64,000 bases of DNA, taken from UBA7672 sp041398245. GTDB lineage: Bacteria; Pseudomonadota; Alphaproteobacteria; Caulobacterales; Hyphomonadaceae. Positions 1 to 10,900 of this stretch are shown here, in pieces. How positions within the stretch are numbered: position 1 is the stretch's first letter; the number at the start of each line of letters is the position of its first letter. The notes under the pieces were generated by a model. It had not been told where the DNA came from, did not search any database, and saw nothing but the letters and a program-made list of their open reading frames with translations. The translations under genes were made by a program, and so were the position numbers. The stretch covers positions 62,001-126,000 of the forward strand of contig JAWKVC010000011.1 of assembly GCA_041398245.1 (NCBI GenBank), read 5' to 3'.

Positions 1-912
1 GACACGACGGCGAAAGATGTTTCGGTCTTCCTCAATGACCGGCTCTGGCTCAACGACCAGTGGTCGGTGACAGCCGGCGTGCGCGCGTCATGGTATGAAG
101 TGGATCAGGAACAGATATCGTCCTCGACGACGGTGTCCTGTCGTGGCTTCACCGGGTTGGCCTGCTTCTCCTCGAACACCGACTTCGTGACGCCGCAGGT
201 TGGCGTGATCTGGGAGCCGACGCCGTCCCAGATGTGGTACATTTCCTATTCGTCTTCAGCCAAGCCGTCAGGCGTATCTGTCAACAATGGCGACACGCTG
301 AACGCCAACAACAGCCTGCTCGAGCCGGAAGAGAACACCAACATCGAAGCCGGCGGCCGCCTTGGCCTGTTCGATGACCGGCTGCAGTTGCAGGGTGCTG
401 TTTTCCAGACGAAGAAGGAGAACTCCCAGCTCTTCGACACGAACGGCGACTTCGTCGATTCGTCGGGCGACAGCCAGGAGGTGACAGGCGTCGAGATCGG
501 CATCGCCGGCGCGATCACCGACCAGTGGTCGGTCAATGCCGGGGCTACGTGGCTGGATACGGAAACGACATTCTCGGAGACGGCGACAAATGTGGGCAAT
601 TCCATCGCCTTCTCGCCTGAGACGTCAGCCACCCTGTGGACGACCTACAATTTCATCGGCGATCTGGTCGGTCTCGAGATCGGCGGCGGCCTGACCTATC
701 AGGGCGAGGTCTATCTCAATGCGGCCAACAGCTCATCGGTCCCGAGCTACACCTCGGTCGATGGCTATGTCTCGTATGGCTGGGATCGTTTCCGCGTCTC
801 GCTCAACGCCTACAACCTGACCGATGAGCTTTATTTCAGTCAGGTCCACGGCAACCGCGTGACGCCGGCGCAGGGCCGCACCTTCATAGCAACCCTCGGC
901 GTGGTCTATTAG
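1..912 (+). CDS. TonB-dependent siderophore receptor, C-terminal part (5' end outside window)
   Basis: An open frame runs from base 1 to the stop at 910-912 and encodes about 303 residues of outer-membrane beta-barrel; the plug domain and TonB box lie upstream of the window. It shows alternating amphipathic strands, the family phrase IEAGGRLGLFDDRLQLQGAVF, and the typical end NAYNLTDELYF...GRTFIATLGVVY with an aromatic last residue. The family takes up ferric siderophores with TonB energy. The next gene is a PiuC-like hydroxylase, a usual neighbour of PiuA/Fiu catecholate receptors, so this is probably a catecholate-type receptor. A strong terminator follows the stop. Substrate is inferred from context only. 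Confidence 0.88.
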   Translation, partial: DTTAKDVSVFLNDRLWLNDQWSVTAGVRASWYEVDQEQISSSTTVSCRGFTGLACFSSNTDFVTPQVGVIWEPTPSQMWYISYSSSAKPSGVSVNNGDTLNANNSLLEPEENTNIEAGGRLGLFDDRLQLQGAVFQTKKENSQLFDTNGDFVDSSGDSQEVTGVEIGIAGAITDQWSVNAGATWLDTETTFSETATNVGNSIAFSPETSATLWTTYNFIGDLVGLEIGGGLTYQGEVYLNAANSSSVPSYTSVDGYVSYGWDRFRVSLNAYNLTDELYFSQVHGNRVTPAQGRTFIATLGVVY

Positions 913-940
913 TCCTCCCCAGACCACGTCTGTTTGACTG

Positions 941-971
941 GGGCCGGACTCGCCAGAGTCCGGCCCTTTTT
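941..971 (+). terminator. Rho-independent terminator after the TonB receptor
   Basis: A perfect 11-bp stem (941-951 with 956-966) and a 4-base loop GCCA are followed directly by five T. It sits 28 bases after the receptor stop and separates it from the hydroxylase gene. Confidence 0.88.
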
Positions 972-1019
972 GTAGAGGGCGGATACGCCCCTGCAGAACG
1001 CCGAGAAGGGTAGGCGAGC

Positions 1020-1703
1020 ATGCTTGTCAGAGTTGAATCGGTGCTGACCAAGGACGAGGTCGCGCAATGCCGTTCTGTCCTTGAAGGCACGCAATGGGTC
1101 GACGGCAAGGTCACGGCGGGCGCGCAATCGGCGCTGGCCAAGCACAACCTGCAGGTTCCCGAGGATGCGCCACAGGCGCGCCAGCTCGGCGAGGCCATTC
1201 TTCGCGCGCTGGCCCGGTCACAGGGCTTCAATTCGGCCGCGGTCCCGTTCCGCGTCTTCCCGCCGCTTTTTAACCGCTATGACGTGGGCATGAGTTTCGG
1301 CGCTCATGTCGACAATGCGATCCGCTTCATTCCCGGGCCCAATATCCGCGTGCGCACGGACCTTTCCGCAACGCTGTTCCTGACCGAGCCGGAAGACTAT
1401 GACGGCGGCGAACTGGTGATCGAGGACACTTACGGTACGCAGAGCGTGAAGTTTGCGGCCGGCGACATGGTGCTCTATCCGGCGACCAGCCTGCACCGCG
1501 TGGAAGAGATCACGCGCGGATCGCGCTGGGCGTCTTTCTTCTGGATCCAGTCGATGGTGAAGGATGATGGCGCGCGCACGCTGCTCTACCAGCTCGACCA
1601 GTCAATCATCCGTACGCGCGTTGAGCTGGGCGACAAGCATGAGGCCGTGCTTGGCCTGACAGCTGTTTATCATAACCTTCTGAGGAAGTGGGCGGAGGTC
1701 TAG
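1020..1703 (+). CDS. piuC: PKHD-type Fe(II)/2-oxoglutarate hydroxylase, PiuC family
   Basis: A 227-residue protein of the usual length for the YbiX/PiuC family of iron- and 2-oxoglutarate-dependent dioxygenases. The facial triad is visible as H96 and D98 in GAHVDN and H159 in TSLHRV; R169 in GSRWASFFW fits the 2-oxoglutarate carboxylate anchor. The start is ATG at 1020. In other bacteria this gene accompanies PiuA/Fiu-type TonB receptors and is tied to iron uptake; its exact substrate is not established. The receptor just upstream supports the call. The intervening terminator implies its own promoter. Confidence 0.88.
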   Translation: MLVRVESVLTKDEVAQCRSVLEGTQWVDGKVTAGAQSALAKHNLQVPEDAPQARQLGEAILRALARSQGFNSAAVPFRVFPPLFNRYDVGMSFGAHVDNAIRFIPGPNIRVRTDLSATLFLTEPEDYDGGELVIEDTYGTQSVKFAAGDMVLYPATSLHRVEEITRGSRWASFFWIQSMVKDDGARTLLYQLDQSIIRTRVELGDKHEAVLGLTAVYHNLLRKWAEV

Positions 1704-1718
1704 GGCGGGCGCCTGGCG

Positions 1719-2627
1719 CTACTGCACGCGCTCGGCCTTGATGCCCTTGGCCTCCAGCATGGCAATCACGCTGTCAGGCCCGATCAGGTGCCCGGCGCCA
1801 ACTGCGATGAAGGTCGTGCCTGAACCCTTCAGCATCTCCTCGATCTGCACGACCCAATTGGCGTTGCGGTTGGTGAGGATAGCTTCGTAGAGCGCCTCGT
1901 CCTGGTCCTTCATTTCCGTGACGAACATCTCTTCCATGGCGGCGGTGTTGCCGCTGGCCCAGTTGGTCACCATGGCGTCGAGCTGCGTCGGCGCCTCCTC
2001 GTAGTCCTTGATCGTCTGGCGCAGGTAGTCGAGTTCCTCCTCGCGCGACATGCCGGCGAAGACCTTGATCTGCTGCTCGGCCGTCTCGAGGCCCTTGGGC
2101 GTGATGTTGCGTTCGCCGAAAATCGCCTCGATGCGGCTGTCGACGCCGGACATCGGATCATAACCCGCGTGCGTCATGGCTGAGGTCGAGATTGTGATGG
2201 CGGCGAACCAGGGGCGGAAGATGTCCAGCTGGGTTGCGGTCATCCCGGCGAGCCGCGCCGCCTCGTCGAGCGTCTTGAGTTCGTCAGCCGTCAGGTCCTT
2301 GGAAAGACGCTGCGACGGCGACAGGCCATAGCGCGCCACAAGGCCCATCATCTCGCCGGCCATCTTATCGGGGTTGGTGGTCGGCAGTTCGAGCCAGAGT
2401 TCGTCAGCCTCGTTGATCGCGGCGTCGAGCTTCTCCGTACGCCAGACTGTGTCCGGCCTTAGCAGATGAACCGTTCCCAGGAGATAGATGGTCGAGTCCG
2501 CATCCTTGACCGCCCAGAAGGCCGGCTGCGCGACGGCGGGACCTGCTGCGACCGCCAGCGCCAGCAAACCGGCTGCCGCCGAGGCCAGCCCGCGAAGCAG
2601 TGTCGTCAGACCTGACAGTCGTTTCAT
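1719..2627 (-). CDS. TraB/GumN family secreted protein
   Basis: A 302-residue protein with an N-terminal signal peptide ending near AGPAVAQ. The mature part carries the family hallmarks: a GTVHLL motif near the start, an acidic ELWLELP segment, and near the end VGAGHLIGPDSV, where glycine and histidine fit the TraB/PrgY/GumN (TIKI-like) fold. The family includes putative metal-dependent proteases and pheromone-shutdown proteins, but most bacterial members have no known substrate. It lies tail to tail with the piuC-like gene. A periplasmic or lipid-anchored location is likely from the leader. Confidence 0.8.
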   Translation of the reverse strand: MKRLSGLTTLLRGLASAAAGLLALAVAAGPAVAQPAFWAVKDADSTIYLLGTVHLLRPDTVWRTEKLDAAINEADELWLELPTTNPDKMAGEMMGLVARYGLSPSQRLSKDLTADELKTLDEAARLAGMTATQLDIFRPWFAAITISTSAMTHAGYDPMSGVDSRIEAIFGERNITPKGLETAEQQIKVFAGMSREEELDYLRQTIKDYEEAPTQLDAMVTNWASGNTAAMEEMFVTEMKDQDEALYEAILTNRNANWVVQIEEMLKGSGTTFIAVGAGHLIGPDSVIAMLEAKGIKAERVQ

Positions 2628-2812
2628 GAGGATATCCCGGGTGAGGCGGCAGGGAGGGGCGTTCGGCGAGGACTATACCGAAGCCGGCGGGCGAGAAAAC
2701 CGGCGCCGTACAGCCCGGAAGGAGAATGCCCCATCGCTCCAGTGCGTGATCTGCGATAATCAGACCTTCAACGTGGGGCGCACGCGGGGAAGAAGCGTGC
2801 GGGGGGGACATC

Positions 2813-3727
2813 ATGAATCAGCAGACGGGTGAGAAGCCTGCCGTCGCCGCAGTCGCGGCGGCAAAGCCGGCTGGCGATGCACGCATTGGCATGTCGTTCT
2901 GGAACACGGCGACCTTCATCACCGCCGGAGCGAGCGATCTGATCAAGCCGGTGGCGGATCTCGCGCTCTTCTTCCTCATTGGCTGCCTGATCGGCGCAGG
3001 CATCTGTGTCTATCTCACCTTCTTCCGGAAGCCGCCCCTGCCTTATGCGCGGACCGCGCTCGGCACGCTGGGGCTTGGCGTGGCCGTGTTCGGTTTCTTT
3101 ATCCTGGCGCGGCTGGCGACGCCGGAAGGCATCGGCAACGAGCGCGGCGTCATCGCCGCCTATGTTCCACCGATCGCCGACGTGCAGACGGCGGTGTTGC
3201 CGCTGACCCCGGTTGAGAAGGAGCTGCTTACGCTGAGCACCCGGCTGTCTTCGGGCGATCCGGAAGCCCGGTCCGCGGCGGCGCGCGCTGCGCTGACCGA
3301 AACGGAGGACAAGGCCACGCGGCGGGCGATGCTGGAGCGTATCCTGCGGAATTCGGATCCGAACGTGAAACAGGCCGGACTGGTTCAGGCCCTGAAGGAG
3401 CGTGGCGCGGCGGAGCTGCCGATCCTGCCCGACAGGTCCGCGACCGGCCCGCTGGCGGCGTCGCTCACCGGGGCGCAGCTTCGACTCACGTCTGTCAATC
3501 TCACGACCGGCGGCGTTGGCGGCGCGCTGGTTGCCGCCGGAAATTCCCGCGTCATGTCGGGATCGATCGCCAACGGGCGGCTGGTCGTGGCGGGCGAACT
3601 GAATGTGGGCGGCAAGCTTCTGCCGAACGCTTCAATCGACGTGGCGGTCGACGACCGGCTGCAGCTCGTTGGCGAGGCGCGCCTGCCGAGCGGCGAAAGC
3701 GTGAAGCTGGAAATTCCCTTCCTCTAG
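2813..3727 (+). CDS. Hypothetical two-helix membrane protein with HEAT-like segment
   Basis: A 304-residue protein that I do not recognise. After about 40 Ala/Lys-rich residues come two hydrophobic helices (about residues 42-66 and 77-100). A soluble part follows: a helical, charge-rich stretch (about 130-200) resembling one HEAT-type repeat pair, then a beta-rich, Gly-rich C-terminus (about 210-304). The start ATG at 2813 follows the G-rich leader GGGGGGGACATC, the likely ribosome site. It stands alone between divergent and downstream genes, so context gives no role. Topology is predicted from hydrophobicity only. Confidence 0.6.
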   Translation: MNQQTGEKPAVAAVAAAKPAGDARIGMSFWNTATFITAGASDLIKPVADLALFFLIGCLIGAGICVYLTFFRKPPLPYARTALGTLGLGVAVFGFFILARLATPEGIGNERGVIAAYVPPIADVQTAVLPLTPVEKELLTLSTRLSSGDPEARSAAARAALTETEDKATRRAMLERILRNSDPNVKQAGLVQALKERGAAELPILPDRSATGPLAASLTGAQLRLTSVNLTTGGVGGALVAAGNSRVMSGSIANGRLVVAGELNVGGKLLPNASIDVAVDDRLQLVGEARLPSGESVKLEIPFL

Positions 3728-3809
3728 GGCGCAGCCAGATCGCTTGCAGGCGCGGCGGCGGGGGCTATAAGCGCGCATCCGCAAATCCCCCGTGGCCGGG
3801 AGTTCGCCC

Positions 3810-5039
3810 ATGTCCGCCGCCAAGTCCGCCCCGAAGAAAGTCGTGCTCGCCTATTCCGGCGGCCTCGACACCTCGATCATCCTGAAATGGCTGCAGACCG
3901 AGTATGGCTGCGAAGTTGTCACATTCACCGCCGATCTCGGGCAGGGCGAAGAACTCTCACCCGCCCGCAAGAAGGCGGAGATGCTGGGCATCAAGCCCGA
4001 GAACATCTTTATCGAGGACCTGCGCGAGGAGTTCGTGCGCGACTTCGTCTTCCCGATGTTCCGCGCCAATGCACAGTATGAAGGGCTCTACCTGCTGGGC
4101 ACATCGATCGCGCGTCCGTTGATCGCCAAGCATCTGGTCGAGATCGCGAAGAAGACCGGTGCGGATGCGATCGCGCATGGCGCGACGGGCAAGGGTAACG
4201 ATCAGGTCCGTTTTGAGCTGTCAGCGTACGCGCTCAACCCGTCGATCAAGGTGATCGCGCCGTGGCGCACCTGGGCGTTCAAGTCGCGCACCGATCTCAT
4301 CGAGTTCGCCGAGAAGCACCAGATTCCGGTCGCCAAGGACAAGCGTGGCGAGGCCCCGTTCTCGGTTGACGCCAACCTGCTGCACTCGTCCTCGGAAGGC
4401 AAAGTGCTGGAGGATCCGGCGGTCGAACCGCCGCCCTACGTCTACCAGCGCACTATCTCCCCCATGGAAGCGCCCGACGTAGCCACCGAAATCGAGATCG
4501 GCTTCGAACAGGGCGATGCGGTGTCGCTCAATGGCGAGACGCTGTCTCCGGCGACGCTTCTGGCGAAGCTCAACGATCTTGGCCGGGACAATGGCATCGG
4601 CCGCCTTGATCTGGTCGAGAACCGTTTCGTCGGCATGAAGTCGCGCGGCGTCTATGAGACCCCGGGCGGCACGATCCTGCTCTACGCGCATCGCGCCATC
4701 GAGAGCATCACGCTCGATCGCGGCGCTGCGCACCTCAAGGACGAGCTGATGCCGCGCTATGCCGAGTTGATCTACAATGGCTTCTGGTATGCGCCCGAGC
4801 GCGAGATGCTGCAGGCCGCGATCGACAAGTCGCAGGCAAACGTCTCCGGCGCGGTCACGCTCAAGCTCTACAAGGGCAATGTGATCGTTACCGGTCGGTC
4901 CTCGCCCAACTCCCTTTACTCTGCCGCGCACGTCACCTTCGAGGACGATGCCGGGGCCTACGACCAGAAGGATGCAGAGGGCTTTATCCGGCTCAACGCC
5001 TTGCGCCTGCGCCTGCTTGGACAGGCCGGCAAGCGATAG
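3810..5039 (+). CDS. argG: Argininosuccinate synthase
   Basis: This enzyme joins citrulline and aspartate using ATP to make argininosuccinate, the penultimate step of arginine synthesis in the cytoplasm. The protein is 409 residues, the normal length. The N-terminal ATP loop AYSGGLDTS is clear, followed by the HGATGKGNDQVRFE citrulline/ATP segment and the SPMEAPD region. I start at ATG 3810, preceded by GGGAG at a good distance, rather than at the in-frame GTG 3792, which would only add six residues. No other arginine genes are adjacent. Confidence 0.97.
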   Translation: MSAAKSAPKKVVLAYSGGLDTSIILKWLQTEYGCEVVTFTADLGQGEELSPARKKAEMLGIKPENIFIEDLREEFVRDFVFPMFRANAQYEGLYLLGTSIARPLIAKHLVEIAKKTGADAIAHGATGKGNDQVRFELSAYALNPSIKVIAPWRTWAFKSRTDLIEFAEKHQIPVAKDKRGEAPFSVDANLLHSSSEGKVLEDPAVEPPPYVYQRTISPMEAPDVATEIEIGFEQGDAVSLNGETLSPATLLAKLNDLGRDNGIGRLDLVENRFVGMKSRGVYETPGGTILLYAHRAIESITLDRGAAHLKDELMPRYAELIYNGFWYAPEREMLQAAIDKSQANVSGAVTLKLYKGNVIVTGRSSPNSLYSAAHVTFEDDAGAYDQKDAEGFIRLNALRLRLLGQAGKR

Positions 5040-5214
5040 GTCGGTAGTAAGCTAAGGGATTGCCCCGATACGGCTATCCCGTTAGGCTGCTTTTCGTCTC
5101 GCAGGCGAGCTGGCGGGCTTGCACGGTCAACAAGACGCTATTTATGCTGCCAGCACATAGCGACGGCCTGTTCCGGATGGCCGTTCTGGCGAAGCTGACG
5201 GAGGCGCGGAGCCC

Positions 5215-5727
5215 ATGCCGGGATCCAGGCTCCCCATTCGCGATTCAGGGATCTGCGCCGGCCGGGGCGCGGGCCAGTCCTTTGTTCCACAAGACGATGG
5301 TCGTCAGGCCGCCAGCTGGATCCGGGTCGCCGATCCGCGGACGATCCTTATCGTGGACGACAATGACCGGCATCTCGACATACTGGCCGCGATCCTGAGC
5401 GGGGTCGGGCACGATGTCGAAACCTGCGGATCCGGGGCCGAAGCACTGAGGCGCATGTCGTCGCGGCTCTATGAAATTGTCGTGCTTGATCTGGTCATGC
5501 CGGAAGTCGGGGGTGTGACCGTAGCGCGGGAGATGCGGCACGGCGGATACAACCAGTCCACACCCGTTATTGTCTGCACAGCAAATGCCCTTCTGGCGAA
5601 GCGTCAGCTTGCCAACGTCAAGGGAATCCATGCCATCGTGCCGAAGCCGATCGACACGGCCGCTCTCGTTGTTGCTGTCGCGAATGCGCCAGCGCGGCAG
5701 GGGCGGACGGACGAGTTGCGGATTTAG
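5215..5727 (+). CDS. Single-domain response regulator
   Basis: A 170-residue protein whose residues about 43-160 form a CheY-like receiver domain. The acidic pair lies in ILIVDDND, the phosphoacceptor is D92 in VVLDLVMPEV, the switch Thr is in VCTAN, and the conserved Lys is in VPKPID. There is no output domain, so it probably signals through protein contact. The first 40 residues are low in structure, so the true start could be later, but ATG 5215 has a GGAGGCGCGGAG ribosome site. It ends 5 bases before a hybrid histidine kinase, its likely partner. Confidence 0.85.
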   Translation: MPGSRLPIRDSGICAGRGAGQSFVPQDDGRQAASWIRVADPRTILIVDDNDRHLDILAAILSGVGHDVETCGSGAEALRRMSSRLYEIVVLDLVMPEVGGVTVAREMRHGGYNQSTPVIVCTANALLAKRQLANVKGIHAIVPKPIDTAALVVAVANAPARQGRTDELRI

Positions 5728-5732
5728 GGCTG

Positions 5733-7898
5733 ATGACCCATCTGGACGATTTCAGCGGCTCGGCTTGCCGCGCGGACGCGACTGAGGATGTCCAAGCGAT
5801 GCCCGCATCGGATTCGGACAAGGTTCAGCGGCGTGTCGCCGTCCTGCGTGATCTTGATGTTCTGCGCGAAGGCGACGCCCATCCGGGCCTCGACCGGCTG
5901 ATCGCGCTGGCCTCCGATGTCTGCGACGCCAATATCGCTGCATTCGTCGTTCAGGACGAAACAACATCCTACCAGCTCTCCACGAGCTACGGTCACGCCG
6001 AGGCGATGCCGAACGCAGAGTGTCTGTGCACCAGCACGATGATGTCGGGCAAGACACAGGTGGTCGCCGACACGCTGAAAGATCCAGGCTATGACCGCGC
6101 GCGCTATGCCAAGAGCTCGCCATTCATCCGCAGTTTTGTCGGCGTCCCTGTTGGCGCCGATCCGGAATTGCCGCTTGGCGTGCTGGCGATAGGCCACACC
6201 GAACCCGGCAGGTTCGGGCCGACACAGGTGCAGCGCCTGGAACGCATAGCAGAGCTTGTGACGTCCTTCATCGTGGCGCGCATCGAGGGGATCGCGGCTG
6301 TAAGGGCGGCTGCGAAAACGGAAGCGGAGCGCAAGCGCCAGCACCTCTATGAACTGATCTTCAATGCGATCCGCGAAGGCGTGAATGTGGCCGCGCCCGG
6401 GCAGGGCATCGTCGAGGTGAACCCGGCGTGCCTCGATCTCATGGGCATGACGCGGGATGAAATCGGAACACGCTCCCACAAGGATCCGCGCTGGCGCGCG
6501 CTCCGGCCGGATGGCTCGCTGTTCAGGCCCGAAGAATATCCCTTGGTCACCACCTTGCGCACCGGGCAGGCGCTGCAGGACGTTCCGATGGGGGTCGAGC
6601 TAGCCGACGGCAGCACGCGCTGGCTATCCGTCAACACGGTTCCCATCGCGCATCCGGACACTGGCGAAGTCGAATACGCCGTCGTGACCATGAAGGACGT
6701 GACGGCCCAGAACGAAGCCGAGCACAAGATCGCCGCCCACAACGCCGCCCTTGCCGACGCGCTGGCGGAGGCTGAACGCGCAAGCCAGGCCAAGTCGGAC
6801 TTTCTGGGCGTGATGAGTCACGAATTGCGCACGCCCATGAACGCCATGTTGAGCTGCGCCTCGCTTCTATCGCAGTCGAAACTCGATCCTGTGCAGCGCC
6901 GCACGCTTGGCGTGCTGGAAGACGCCGGCAAGCAGATGCTCGTGTTGCTCAACGACCTCCTGGATCTCTCGAGCCTTAATGCCGATAAGGTGCGGATCGA
7001 GCCCGAGCCTGTGTCCCTGATACGTCTGATCGAGGATGCGGCCGTCATCTGGGCTGCGGATGTGCGGGCCAAGAGCCTGTCTCTGTCGGTGATGATCGAT
7101 CCGGATCTTGTGGCCCCGCGCATGGTCGATTCCGCGCGGTTGCTGCAGGTGATCGGCAATCTGATGGCCAACGCCATCAAGTTCACGACCGTCGGTTCAA
7201 TCTCCCTGCAGGCCTGGCCCGAGCGGGAACGAAACGGCGTCGAACGCGTCGCCATCGAGGTGGAGGATACCGGGCCCGGCGTTCCACGCGAGGCGGCCGA
7301 GCGCATCTTCTCGCCATTCGAACAGGCCGACGTTTCGTCCAAGCGCAAGCATGGCGGGCTTGGTCTCGGACTCCACATCGCACGCCGGCTTGCTGTCGCG
7401 ATGGGCGGCGATATCGAGCTGGAGACGCGGCCCGGTCTTGGCTCGTGCTTCACGGTGAGGATCAACGCGCCGCTGGCGGCGCCGAGCATTGCGCCGGTCG
7501 AGCCGGCTTTGGCCAAGGCGACGGATACCGAGAAGCAGCTCGAGATTCTCTGCGTCGATGACAATGCACGGAACCTCTATGTGATTTCCGCAATGCTGCG
7601 CGCGGCCGGGCACCGGACGGTCGAGTGCGCATCTGGCGCCGACGCGCTGGAGATGCTGCGCCGGCGCAAGGTCGACCTTGTGCTGCTGGATATGGTCATG
7701 CCGGACATGGACGGTTTCGATGTTATCGCGCGGCTGCGCGAGACCGACGGCCCCAATGTCGGAACGCCGATCATCGCCTGCACCGCAAACGTGCTGCCGG
7801 ACCAGATCGAAGCCTACAGGCGCGCCGGAACGGCGGGGGTTCTGGCCAAGCCGATCAACCCGCGCGCCATGCTGGAGGCTGTGGCCGCCGCCGCGTGA
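5733..7898 (+). CDS. Hybrid sensor histidine kinase (GAF-PAS-HisKA-HATPase-REC)
   Basis: A 721-residue cytoplasmic sensor without obvious membrane segments. Order of domains: GAF (about 40-175), PAS (about 205-330), dimerisation/phosphoacceptor domain with H363 in VMSHELRTPMN, HATPase domain with N, G1 and G2 boxes (NLMANAIKF, VEDTGPGVP, HGGLGLGLHIA), and a C-terminal receiver with D653 in VLLDMVMPDMDG and PKPINP. It follows the single receiver gene by 5 bases, so the two form an operon and probably one phosphorelay: kinase, own receiver, then separate receiver. The GAF domain suggests a small-molecule or redox input; the ligand is unknown. Confidence 0.93.
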   Translation: MTHLDDFSGSACRADATEDVQAMPASDSDKVQRRVAVLRDLDVLREGDAHPGLDRLIALASDVCDANIAAFVVQDETTSYQLSTSYGHAEAMPNAECLCTSTMMSGKTQVVADTLKDPGYDRARYAKSSPFIRSFVGVPVGADPELPLGVLAIGHTEPGRFGPTQVQRLERIAELVTSFIVARIEGIAAVRAAAKTEAERKRQHLYELIFNAIREGVNVAAPGQGIVEVNPACLDLMGMTRDEIGTRSHKDPRWRALRPDGSLFRPEEYPLVTTLRTGQALQDVPMGVELADGSTRWLSVNTVPIAHPDTGEVEYAVVTMKDVTAQNEAEHKIAAHNAALADALAEAERASQAKSDFLGVMSHELRTPMNAMLSCASLLSQSKLDPVQRRTLGVLEDAGKQMLVLLNDLLDLSSLNADKVRIEPEPVSLIRLIEDAAVIWAADVRAKSLSLSVMIDPDLVAPRMVDSARLLQVIGNLMANAIKFTTVGSISLQAWPERERNGVERVAIEVEDTGPGVPREAAERIFSPFEQADVSSKRKHGGLGLGLHIARRLAVAMGGDIELETRPGLGSCFTVRINAPLAAPSIAPVEPALAKATDTEKQLEILCVDDNARNLYVISAMLRAAGHRTVECASGADALEMLRRRKVDLVLLDMVMPDMDGFDVIARLRETDGPNVGTPIIACTANVLPDQIEAYRRAGTAGVLAKPINPRAMLEAVAAAA

Positions 7899-8007
7899 AA
7901 CCGCCGCGCCCTGCGCTTTAACCTTGAAGTTGCGACGGGCCTCGATATTGCAGGCGCCGTCACGGCAGCTCCCGAATGCGCACAGACGCAGGATCCAGAG
8001 AACACGC

Positions 8008-8541
8008 ATGGACCTTTCGAAGATTTCCACCGGCCAGAACCCACCTTCGGACGTGAATGTCGTCATCGAAGTGCCGCTGGGCGGCGAGCCGATCAAATAC
8101 GAGATCGACAAGGCGTCGGGCGCGATGTTCGTGGATCGCTTCCTGTACACGTCGATGCGTTATCCCTGCAATTACGGCTTCGTTCCGCACACGCTGTCGC
8201 TGGACGGCGATCCGATTGACGTGATGGTGGTGGGCAATCGCGCGCTGGTGCCGGGCTGCGTCGTGCGCGTGCGGCCGGTCGGCGTCCTGATGATGACGGA
8301 CGACAAGGGGCAGGACGAGAAGATCCTCGCCGTGCCGCATCCCAAGCTGACCCGCTACTATGAGAAAGTGCATCACTACACGGACCTGCCGGACATTCTG
8401 GTCGAGCGCATCGTGCACTTCTTCGAGCACTACAAGGACCTCGAACCCGGCAAGTGGGTGAAGGTCGAAGGCCTGCATGGCCCCGAGCGCGCGCAGGAAC
8501 TGATCCGCGACGCCATCGAGCGGGCGAAGGCTGAAGGCTAG
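8008..8541 (+). CDS. ppa: Inorganic pyrophosphatase (family I)
   Basis: Hydrolyses pyrophosphate to phosphate, pulling biosynthetic reactions forward in the cytoplasm. The 177-residue length matches bacterial hexameric family I enzymes. The signature DGDPIDVMV with three metal-binding aspartates is present, as are YEIDK and YPCNYGFVP of the active site and KVEGLHG near the end. I start at ATG 8008; the longer open frame upstream belongs to the shadow of the kinase gene. It converges on yjdM with only 4 bases between stops. Confidence 0.97.
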   Translation: MDLSKISTGQNPPSDVNVVIEVPLGGEPIKYEIDKASGAMFVDRFLYTSMRYPCNYGFVPHTLSLDGDPIDVMVVGNRALVPGCVVRVRPVGVLMMTDDKGQDEKILAVPHPKLTRYYEKVHHYTDLPDILVERIVHFFEHYKDLEPGKWVKVEGLHGPERAQELIRDAIERAKAEG

Positions 8542-8545
8542 ACGG

Positions 8546-8887
8546 TCAGCGGACCTTCTTCACGAACTCGGATTTGAGTTTCATCGGGCCGAGGCCGTCG
8601 ATGCGGCAGTCGATGTCGTGATCCTCGTCGACGAGCCGGATGTTCTTGACCTTGGTGCCTTGCTTCACGACGCCTGACCCGCCCCGCAGCTTCAGGTCCT
8701 TGATGACGGTGACGGTGTCGCCATCCTCCAGCACATTGCCGTTGGCGTCCTTGTAGACGCGCGGACCGTCAGCTGCCGGCGCGGCGGCCGGTGACCATTC
8801 GTGCGCGCATTCCGGACAGACAAGCATGGTTCCGTCCTCATAGGTGAGGGCGGAGCCGCAGGCCGGGCAGGGCGGAAGCGCCTCCAC
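8546..8887 (-). CDS. yjdM: YjdM/PhnA-like zinc-ribbon protein
   Basis: A 113-residue protein with an N-terminal zinc ribbon (CPACG...LVCPECAHEW) and a C-terminal PhnA domain (KDANGNVLEDGDTVTVIKDL, GGSGVVKQGTKVK). Such proteins were once linked to phosphonate use, but YjdM homologues have no proven catalytic role. The start is a GTG at 8887, only 2 bases after the typA stop, with GAGG inside the end of typA, so the two are co-transcribed and perhaps translationally coupled. Length and motifs are normal for the family. Confidence 0.9.
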   Translation of the reverse strand: MEALPPCPACGSALTYEDGTMLVCPECAHEWSPAAAPAADGPRVYKDANGNVLEDGDTVTVIKDLKLRGGSGVVKQGTKVKNIRLVDEDHDIDCRIDGLGPMKLKSEFVKKVR

Positions 8888-8889
8888 CG

Positions 8890-10710
<1,821 letters not shown>

Positions 10711-10900
10711 GACGAAGCTTCTTGGGCGTGTGTTTTGCCGGGGAGGGGCTGTTTGCGCGCCGCAATACAGGGGTTTTGTGAAGAAAGCGAGCTTTCCGGG
10801 CGCCGTGAGGGAATTTGCCGCCTCTGTTGCGTCAATTGCGCTCGTCGATCCTGATTTCCGAAGGTTCCCCAGGTCGCTGTGTGATGCCTGGGCCGTCAGA

